Origin: an uncultured Bacilli bacterium | GTDB lineage: Bacteria; Bacillota_I; Bacilli_A; RF39; UBA660 | DNA: 5,202 bases | Assembly: GCA_947587115.1 (NCBI GenBank) | Contig: CANPXY010000078.1 | Coordinates: 1 to 5,202 of the forward strand | Direction of reading: 5' to 3' | Shown: positions 1 through 5,202 of the stretch, piece by piece | Layout: each line of letters starts with the position of its first letter | Position numbering within the stretch: position 1 is the first letter of the stretch | Translations under genes and position numbers: made by a program | The notes under the pieces: generated by a model | Database searches by the model: none | What the model was told of the DNA's origin: nothing | Seen by the model: only the letters and a program-made list of their open reading frames with translations

Positions 1-3000
1 CAAAGGGTACTCAGAGCTCGATAAAACTTTGGCAAGAAGAACTTATGATGAAAGCGGAGACTATACGGTCATTCCTTTCAAATATGATTTGAGATACCAC
101 CGAAGTAACGACAGAAAAGAGTGGAAACCCGCCACTTATTATATGGTAGGGGATATTGTCAAAAGTTTAAACCGCTCTTATGTGGCGACCTCTTCGGGCT
201 ATAGCGGAAAAGACGCCAACACTCCTCCTAATGTCGATTATGGTATCTTTGCCGATAATGAGGTGATTTGGGAATATACCGCCAATCCGAAATTCAATAA
301 CGGTGTTTATCCCGCAGAAGGGAAAGTTGTTGGTATTGAATTAATTGACGGCGGAAACGGTTACGTGAGTCCCCCTGAAGTGTTGATAACCTCTAATAGC
401 GGAAAAGGGGCAAAAGCAACAGCCATTGTTTCTAACGGTAAAGTCGTATCTGTAACCATTGATAATGCGGGAGAAGGCTATCTTAATGGAGACGCACAAA
501 TATCTTTCATAGGAGGTCTTAAGACCGTTGCCAATAGCGATGAATTAGTCTGCATTAACGCCAGTGACGTCACACAGTCGGCAATTGCCAAAGTCATTCT
601 CGACAGTGGAAACGCCGATACGATAGCTTTTGGATTGGAAAGCGGGAAAGCCTATGTGCGAGGGTTTGAAATTGAAAAATTGGGAACGACATGGCTGGAA
701 ATTGAAAAAAGCCGAGAGTTTAAGACAAAAAATAACGGATTACTTTCCCCAACCGTTGGCAACTATCTTTTAGTGGAAAATGTCTGTGGTGTTCCCCCAC
801 TTCAAACCGTGGGAGAATGGATAGAGATTCTTGATAGCCGAGTGTCGGAAAAAGACGGGGCTAAAGTTATCGGTAAATGCCGAGTAAGAGGATTGTCTTG
901 GGATTCGGGAACACCCAATAGTAGTGAAAGCGGTATATATCGGCTTTTCATCTATGATCTTGAAATCAATCGTGGATATAGTTTTTCCGCTAATGCAAAA
1001 AGTGTAAAATACGGCGAGCTCTTTACCGCCAATATCGTCTGCAATCTTTTACCTTGCACGGGTTCAATTTCCACGCAAGATGTCAACAAGATTAAAGGAT
1101 TCGGAACGACTTTCCGAAATGAGTTAGGAGATGGCGACTATATCAAGAGCGGTTCAAACTACTTTAAGGTTGAAAAAGTCCTTGGACAAAACGATTTGGA
1201 TATAAAAGGAAGTGGAAAAGTCGAGCAAGGAGCTTTTTCTCGGTGTTTTACCAGCGTCTATGAACCGCAAGACCTATCCAGTATTCTCACACTTCCCAAC
1301 TCTTTTATCAAGACGGTTGATACCAGCGAGATGGATTATGTGATTTCTAAAGAAATCAGTCATATTTCCACTACCATAAATGGACACGATACTCTGTTGA
1401 ACTTTTCACTGAAAAGTTCAACAGAAAATTTCACCAATTTGGATGACAATTCCGCTTTAATCGTTATTGATAAAACAACTAAAAAACTCGTTCCTTTTAC
1501 AGTTGATTATGGATCATCCAGCAACACGGTATGCACCATTAGAGTCGCAGGAACAGAAATTAATAGGCACGATTTTAGCGTTATTGCCTCGGTAAGAAAA
1601 ATCGCCAATGTTGCCAATAGAAGAAGTAAAACAAGTCGATATAAAACCCTTGACATAACGGATAAAGAAAAAGCGACAGCACCCACAATCTCCCTAGGCG
1701 TGGTAGACGCTTATCGGGTTTTGCAAGTCTTGCAATACGGAAACGGGTTTGACTCAAATAGCTTTAACGATCCAACGGTAACTCCTATTGACATCACAGA
1801 TCGCTACGATCTTTCCACGGGGCAAACCGACTACTACTACGATGAGTCCAAATTGGTTCTTAAAAAAGGCTATTCCGCCCCCTCAGGGCGGGTAAGAGTA
1901 TGCTTTTATTATTTTGAACACGGGCAAATCGGAGACTACTATTCGGTCGATTCCTACGATGGAGTTCGCTATGAGGATATTCCATCCTACAACGGATTGC
2001 GACTAAGCGATGTTTTAGATTTCAGACCTGATATTTTCGGGGAGACGACTTCCGCACCCTTTATCATCAAAAACGGCACGGAGGTTCAAGTAGGTTACGA
2101 TTATTATCTCGCCAGACAAGATGCCGTGGTTCTTGACTACTCAGGGAAATTCAAAGTCGTTAAAGGGGTTTCTTCTTTAACTCCCGTTAGCGGAGAGACT
2201 CCTACTCTTGCGATGAAACTTTACGATATTTCCTTAAGCCCTTATACTGCGGATATTTCCAAAGATTCTGTTCGTGTGGTGATGACCGACAATAAACGCT
2301 ATACCATGCGAGATATTGGTGTGTTGGAAAATCGTATTGATCGGCTTGAAGATTATACCACACTATCCTTACTTGAAACACAAACCGAGTCGATGGAAAT
2401 CACCGATAGCGAAGGTTTAAGCCGTTTTAAGCAAGGTTTTGTTGTGGATAATTTTAAGACGGGAACTTTAGAAGATACGGGAAATCCCGCTATTCATTGC
2501 TCTTACGATAGGGAAAATGGGATTTGCCGACCGCCTTTTATCCAAAATTGTCTAGGTTTTAGAGAGTATTCGTATGCTACCTCCAGGGCTACCCAAGATC
2601 AGTATAGACTCTCTAACAACTATCAAGCCTACGGAAAAGTCTTCACATTGCCTCTTGATCCGGTTACTCCTCATGTGCCAATCGTAGAGCAATTGTCGGG
2701 TTCAAGAATTACAAACATCAATCCATTTTCCGTGACGGCTTTTGTTGCCAAGATGAGCTTGACACCCGCAACAGACGATTGGTTCGAAACCAAGTATCTT
2801 GCCGACAATGTCACCAACGTTGAAGGAAATTACCTGGAAACCAAAAAGCAACTTGAGGGAACTGTCTGGAACTCTTGGCAAACCACGTGGACGGGAGTGA
2901 CATCATCGACATCTTCAAAAACCCTTAAAGAAGGAAATCGTTGGGTAGCCTATGGGCAGGAATGGAGTGGTTATAATAACGGCAGATGGTGGGATCATGC

Positions 3001-5202
3001 CACGGTAAGAACCGATACTATGGAGTACACCACGACTTATTCCTTGCAACTTGGGCAGTCAAGAGAAGGAATTAAAACAACCGTAACATCCAAGATTGAC
3101 TATGAAGTGGTAGGAGATAGAATTGTCGCCACTACGGATATTCCTTATCTAAGAAGTAGAACGATACTGGTTAAGGTAAAAGGGTTAAAACCGTTTACGA
3201 GATTTTATCCCTATTTTGACAATGTAGCGGTCGATTATTGGTGTACACCTGCCAGTGTCATAGAAATTACCAAAAACACGGATGCCAATTTTGACAGTGA
3301 TTCGCTATCGGCTTTTGACGGCGATAGCGAGGCTCGCAAGATTCTTACTACAAAATACTCGCACTGGAGTGAGTTGACAGATAGAACATGCTTGCAAGCG
3401 GGCGATATTATCACGGGAAGTGACTCAAGAATCACGGCTGTAGTAGTAGGAACTTTCAAAGGGCAAACCAAAAACGATTCCACAAAAGTTAGCGACATCC
3501 TTTATGTGGTTAACATTAAAGACGGGGGAACTACTCCGATTGAAGGAGACCGTTATGTGAACGGATTAAAGATTTCAAGCGGTAGAAGTTTTTCCGTAGG
3601 TGAAACAGTAACGGGTTCTATCAGTGGTGCTAGTGGCGTGGTAACTTTTGCCGAGGGCAATAAATCACACTATTCCGAACCTTTAATTACAAACGATTCA
3701 GGAGAATTGTATTTTACATTTTGGATTCCTGATGAAACTCTTGTGAAATACTCGGAAAGTGAAAATCCTGAACCTGTGATAAGGTTTAAATGCGGAGATA
3801 GAGTCTTTTCTTTAAGCGAAACGACCGGAGAACCTTCTAGTCAAAATTACGCAACTTATTCTGCTAAAGGCGTTCTTTACACTCGGCAAAAAGATATTAA
3901 CGCCGTTAGAAACGCCGTAGTCACTCAAACCACAGTTACGGATTCACGGACAATCTCAGGAGGCTCTTGGAGTACTAAAGAGGTTAAAGACGAGACGAAA
4001 CTTCTTTACTACGATCCGATTGCACAAACTTTCCTCACAGGCGTAAAAGGCGGGTGTTTCTTAACCAAAGTTGACATCTATTTTGCCTCGAAACCGTCAA
4101 CCGCCAATCCCTTACCTGTTAGCTTGCAAGTAAGAACAGTTGAAAACGGAATTCCAACAAATAAGGTTTTGCCGTTTGGCGAGGTTACTCTTAACCCCGA
4201 TCAGGTAAACATTAGTGGTGATGAGGTGCAATATGTGGACGAAAATGGAGACACCGTCACAACTCAGATGTACGATACTCCTACAACCTTTACTTTCGAA
4301 AGTCCCGTTTACGTTGAAGATACTACAGAATACGCCATAGTGCTTTTAAGCGACTCCAACGACTATACCGTTTGGATTGCCAATGTGGGAGACGTTATCC
4401 CGAATACTCAAACCTATATCAATAAACAGTGTTATTCGGGAACTTTCCTGAAATCTTCTAACGCCTCGACTTGGACACCAAATCAGAATCAGGATTTGAT
4501 GTGTACAATATATCGGGCGAATTTCCTTGTTTCTGACTCCGTTACCAATGATCGAATTATAGGAGACGTGGAATTTACAGTTAACACACCCGCTCCCAAG
4601 TATCTGGATGTAAATTCTTTCCAAACGGTTGAAGGAAGTTCTTTGGTAAGGGTTTATTGCCCAATGCACGGATTAACCCAAGGGATGACGGCGACAATTG
4701 CTTATGATAACCCCAACGCCATCAACGAGCAAAATACAACTCAAGGAACTTTATCAGTAACAACCAACACCACTACTGTTTATGGCACAAACACTTTCTT
4801 TACTGAAGAACTAAAGAGTGGCGATACACTTTACGACATTAACGGAAACGTCATAGGTGTTATTGATCAAGTGGTTTCTAATACGGAATTGCGTCTTAAA
4901 GAAATCCCTTCTGAGCAATTATCCAATGTCATTTTCTACACAGATGAATCCATTTTGGTCTTTAATGGTATTCCATTAAACGCCTTGGTAGGGAAATTTA
5001 CGGTAAAAGAAAGTACCTTAAACGACTTTATTGTCGATATTGGAAGCGAGAATAAAGCCAATTTAAGCGGTTACTGCGGAGACGGTTTCTATACGCTGGA
5101 AACCATTATCAACTTTGACACATTGCAACCGTCTGTGAATATTCAGAATTTCTCGGAAACCGCTACCACGTTAGATGTTCAAGGTGTTATGGGAACTAGC
5201 GG
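1..5202 (+). CDS. Giant DUF4815-type phage virion structural protein (tail/baseplate-fibre class), partial at both ends
   Basis: Frame 2 is open for 1,733 codons with no TAA, TAG or TGA; I read it line by line. The first in-frame ATG (146-148, residue 49) lies downstream of the conserved ARRTYDESGDY block (11-21), so it is not the start and the gene begins upstream. It runs past the right edge too. Ordered hallmarks include SGKAYVRGFEIEK (214-226), DVLDFRP (670-676), LENRIDRLEDYTTLSLLE (775-792), WNSWQTTWTG (956-965), DPIAQTF (1338-1344) and STWTPNQNQDL (1489-1499). From recalled family knowledge, these mark large virion proteins of T4-like aquatic myoviruses carrying DUF4815. They are structural and have no known enzymatic activity. 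Placement at the baseplate or tail fibres is inference. Composition is rich in Ser, Thr, Asn, Gly and Tyr with short beta-prone stretches, as expected of fibrous virion proteins. No transmembrane segment was seen. Leucine is mostly TTG, TTA or CTT, and arginine mostly AGA or CGA, throughout. A bacterial adhesin is the main alternative, but the motif order argues against it. Confidence 0.85.
2..115 (+). other. DUF4815-like region, first segment (ARRTYDESGDY block)
   Basis: Residues 1-38 carry LARRTYDESGDYTVIPF (10-26). A block of this form is one I associate with the DUF4815 family, where it normally leads within a few tens of residues to the GKAYV-G-E-E motif. Here that motif comes only at residue 214, which implies an insertion in between. 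The window opens inside the domain; in relatives an N-terminal stretch precedes this block and would lie upstream. The assignment rests on recalled motifs, not on a profile search. Confidence 0.65.
122..283 (+). other. Carbohydrate-binding-like (CBM5/12-like) module, residues 41-94
   Basis: The segment opens with W41 and runs W-x(4)-YYMVGDIV (41-53), then SYVATSSGYSG, a P-rich turn, a 'YGIFADN' stretch and closes with VIWEY (88-92). The order Trp, Tyr-x-x-GD-x-V, Y-x-A, G-x-x-P, then Trp-x-Tyr is the layout of small beta-sheet modules found in chitin-binding domains and repeatedly in phage tail-fibre proteins. By analogy, exposed aromatics could contact glycans on the host surface; this is inference. 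The module appears to sit in an insertion within the DUF4815 region and is followed directly by the GGxGY repeats. Confidence 0.5.
329..517 (+). repeat. Two tandem GGxGY-type beta repeats, residues 110-172
   Basis: Two diverged copies about 39 residues apart are visible in the protein. Copy 1 is VGIELIDGGNGYVSPPEVLI (110-129). Copy 2 is VSVTIDNAGEGYLNGDAQIS (149-168) and ends in a GG. Both follow V-x-x-[IV]-x-[IL]-x-x-[GA]-G-x-GY, followed about 6-7 residues later by a hydrophobic strand. Between them lies GKGAKATAIVSNGKV, the usual linker of this repeat, which recurs in phage structural proteins and some surface proteins. The repeat is probably a beta-structural spacer or decoration. The nucleotide sequences of the copies have diverged, so this is not a recent duplication. 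Confidence 0.65.
1061..1204 (+). repeat. GT-x-F beta module, copy 1, residues 354-401
   Basis: The protein reads GSIS (354-357), then I-x-G-F-GT-x-F (364-371), then NEL-x-x-GDYI (373-381), then a strand pair ending NDLDI (397-401). The pattern G-[ST]-[IL]-S-x(6-8)-[IV]-x-G-x-x-T-x-F-x-x-E-L-x-x-GD-x-[IL] recurs at residues 1582-1610 of the same protein. The same pattern is common in phage tail and appendage proteins, where it forms a small beta fold. The two copies share about ten identical positions over the 28-residue core, counted by eye. Confidence 0.55.
1393..1425. repeat. Perfect 15-bp inverted repeat (hairpin) with 3-nt loop inside the coding sequence
   Basis: Bases 1393-1407 are the exact reverse complement of 1411-1425, separated by ACT. 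The arms begin TCTGTTGAAC and end GTTCAACAGA. The next outward pair (1392/1426) fails, so the stem is exactly 15 bp. It encodes residues L465 to about E475 and does not disturb the reading frame. No T-run follows on either strand, so it is not an intrinsic terminator. The role is unknown. See the finding on this hairpin. Confidence 0.9.
2306..2386 (+). other. Conserved amphipathic helix / short coiled-coil segment, residues 769-795
   Basis: MRDIGVLENRIDRLEDYTTL followed by SLLETQT is the most helix-prone stretch in an otherwise beta-rich protein. Hydrophobic residues at I772, L775, I779, L782, L788 and L791 are spaced 3-4 apart, and charged pairs (E776/R778, D780/R781, E783/D784) fill the other faces. 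An 'RI-RLE-YTTLSLLE' block is one I associate with T4-like marine phage structural proteins. It may serve oligomerisation, for example as a short trimeric coil joining domains; that is inference. Confidence 0.6.
2714..3223 (+). other. Conserved middle region with Trp-rich block, residues 905-1074
   Basis: In order: NINPFSV (905-911), LTPATDDW (920-927), TVWNSWQTTWTG (954-965), RWWDHATVRT (995-1004), VVGDRIVATTDIPYLRSRTI (1036-1055) and GLKPFTRFYPYFDN (1061-1074). The last two blocks resemble the 'PFIRSR' and 'LKPNT-Y-FFD' motifs that I associate with large virion proteins of T4-like aquatic phages. Seven tryptophans (956, 959, 963, 981, 988, 996, 997) cluster in 42 residues. No enzymatic motif is visible. 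This is probably a scaffold domain joining the DUF4815-like part to the C-terminal half. Confidence 0.55.
3302..3330. repeat. Perfect 9-bp inverted repeat with 11-nt loop
   Basis: TCGCTATCG at 3302-3310 pairs exactly with CGATAGCGA at 3322-3330, and 3301/3331 can add a G-U pair in RNA. It lies in the coding sequence over residues 1101-1110, in the acidic linker before the SGA repeats. There is no adjoining T-run. It could be incidental, because the encoded peptide is low in complexity (S, D, G, A). Confidence 0.8.
3398..3646 (+). repeat. Two degenerate GE/GD-x-[IV]-TG-x-x-S-GA repeats, residues 1133-1149 and 1199-1215
   Basis: Copy 1 reads AGDIITGSDSRITAVVV (1133-1149). Copy 2 reads VGETVTGSISGASGVVT (1199-1215). 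Both are x-G-[DE]-x-[IV]-TG-S-x-S-x-x-[TS]-x-VV. This is the short beta-hairpin pattern 'F-x-GE-x-ITG-x-x-SGA-x-x-x-V' common in marine phage virion proteins. Between them is a strand DILYVVNIKDGG (1165-1176), then a P and a GDRYVNG turn. Copy 1 has SRI where copy 2 has the canonical SGA. The pair probably forms a beta-structural insertion between the middle region and the next conserved block. Confidence 0.5.
3683..4525 (+). other. Conserved beta-rich C-terminal block, residues 1228-1508
   Basis: Motifs in order: LITNDSGELYFTFWIP (1228-1243), CGDRVFSLSETT (1264-1275), YSAKGVLYTRQKDI (1286-1299), YYDPIAQTF (1336-1344), GGCFLTKVDIYFASKP (1350-1365), NGIPTNKVLPF (1382-1392), TFTFESPVYVEDTTEYAIVL (1429-1448), WIANVGD (1458-1464), and SSNASTWTPNQNQDL (1485-1499) followed by YRANF. 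Runs of this kind are what I associate with large structural proteins of T4-like cyanophages and pelagiphages. The TFESPVYVEDTTEYAIVL stretch looks like a jelly-roll-like strand pair of the kind seen in carbohydrate-contacting beta sandwiches. The fold assignment is inference. Confidence 0.55.
4643..5202 (+). other. FCCH-like HG-L...GIP domain split by an insertion, residues 1548 to window end
   Basis: LVRVYCPMHGLTQGMTATIA (1548-1567) resembles the 'V-x-x-x-x-x-HG-[ML]-x-x-G-x-x-V-x-I' opening of small beta domains in phage structural proteins that are often labelled FCCH-like. The expected partner half, FNGIPLNALVGKFTVKESTL followed by NDFIVDI (from 1654), appears only about 95 residues later. 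It is followed by ANLSGYCGDGFYTLETIINF (1686-1705) and LQPSVNIQNF. A GT-x-F module separates the halves. The window ends at about GVMGTSG, so the domain's far end and the stop codon are not seen. Confidence 0.4.
4745..4900 (+). repeat. GT-x-F beta module, copy 2, residues 1582-1633
   Basis: GTLSVTTNTTTVYGTNTFF (1582-1600) leads into TEELKSGDTLYDINGNVIGV (1601-1620), then ends with NTELRLK (1627-1633). It matches the canonical phage appendage pattern V-x-G-x-x-T-x-F-x-x-E-L-x-x-GD-x-[IL], then G-x-x-IG-x-[IV], then t-x-L-x-L, more closely than copy 1 does. It is inserted between the two halves of the FCCH-like domain. The run NTTT (1589-1592) is low in complexity. Confidence 0.6.

Larger units (their letters stand above)
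542..2464 (+). other. DUF4815-like region, main segment, residues 181-821
   Basis: Blocks I associate with the family follow in order: SGKAYVRGFEIEKLGTTWLE (214-233); a VGNYLLVENVCGVP stretch; KVIGKCRVRGLSWDSG; a YRLFIYDL strand; VVDAYRVLQV (569-578); DITDRYDLSTGQTDYYYD (597-614); GDYYSVDSYDG (644-654); LRLSDVLDFRPD (666-677); and FKQGFVVDNF (809-818). No catalytic motif is visible. The outer limit is approximate, because the family boundary cannot be set without a profile. In T4-like marine phages the corresponding proteins are virion components. A GT-x-F beta module (residues 354-401) is included within it. Confidence 0.65.

Noticed and set aside
146..148. First in-frame ATG as a possible translation start
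   Set aside because: The conserved ARRTYDESGDY block lies upstream in the same open frame, and no convincing ribosome-binding site precedes this ATG; it is an internal methionine.
511..530. Shine-Dalgarno-like AGGAGGT at 511-517 with a TTG at 528
   Set aside because: The TTG opens a frame that stops after six codons. The AGGAGGT simply encodes part of the IGG end of the GGxGY repeat.
1393..1430. The 15-bp hairpin as an intrinsic transcription terminator
   Set aside because: No T-tract follows it on either strand, and the coding frame continues for over 1,250 more codons.
1875..1891. GC-rich short hairpin CCGCCC / GGGCGG with a 5-nt loop
   Set aside because: Only six base pairs, in coding sequence, with no T-run; well within what chance gives in 5 kb.
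3390..3399. 10-bp palindrome GCTTGCAAGC
   Set aside because: It arises from a TTG-CAA (Leu-Gln) codon pair used repeatedly in this gene; a 10-bp palindrome is expected by chance.
3235..3498. 87-codon open frame on the minus strand
   Set aside because: It lies fully antisense to the continuous + strand reading frame, has no recognisable domain or ribosome-binding context, and its length is expected by chance opposite a long coding frame.
4346..4669. 107-codon open frame on the minus strand
   Set aside because: It is antisense to the conserved TFESPVYVEDTTEYAIVL...STWTPNQ region of the real gene. Its translation is Ile/Arg-rich and unlike any family I know, so it is a shadow.
1..5202. Bacterial RTX-type or Ig-like giant adhesin
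   Set aside because: There are no tandem Ca-binding nonapeptides or long uniform Ig repeats, and the ordered phage-type motifs fit a virion structural protein much better.

Overview
The whole window is the interior of one very large protein-coding gene on the + strand. Reading in frame 2 (codons starting at base 2, 5, 8 and so on) gives 1,733 consecutive sense codons from the first base to the last, with no stop. Neither the true start nor the true stop lies inside. Residue numbers below count from the codon at bases 2-4, so residue n starts at base 3n-1.

The protein resembles, from recalled family patterns and not from a search, the giant DUF4815-type virion structural proteins of T4-like contractile-tailed phages, best known from marine cyanophages and pelagiphages. 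The hallmarks occur in the expected order: an ARRTYDESGDY block at residues 11-21, SGKAYVRGFEIEK at 214-226, a GQ-DYYYD / GDYYSVDSY / DVLDFRP series at 607-676, a LENRIDRLEDYTTLSLLE helix at 775-792, NINPFSV and LTP-DDW blocks at 905-927, a Trp-rich WNSWQTTWTG block at 956-965, DPIAQTF at 1338-1344, TFESPVYVEDTTEYAI at 1431-1446 and SSNASTWTPNQNQDL at 1485-1499. The source is therefore most likely a tailed phage (Caudoviricetes), probably an environmental myovirus. GC content is roughly 40-45% by eye. The host cannot be named from this sequence.

Layout: residues 1-38 and about 181-821 form the DUF4815-like N-terminal region. Residues 39-180 look like an insertion carrying a carbohydrate-binding-like module and a pair of GGxGY beta repeats. 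Residues 822-1080 are a conserved middle region. Residues 1081-1225 hold two degenerate GE-x-VTG-x-SGA repeats. Residues 1226-1508 form a conserved beta-rich tail-protein block. Residues 1509-1733 look like an HG-L...GIP (FCCH-like) domain split by a GT-x-F module. A related GT-x-F module occurs at 354-401.

There are no intergenic regions, RNA genes, mobile elements or CRISPR arrays. The main nucleotide-level oddity is a perfect 15-bp hairpin with a 3-nt loop inside the coding sequence at 1393-1425. A second perfect 9-bp hairpin lies at 3302-3330. I did not find a new multi-gene system. The points of interest are the modular insertions in this structural protein and the embedded hairpins.
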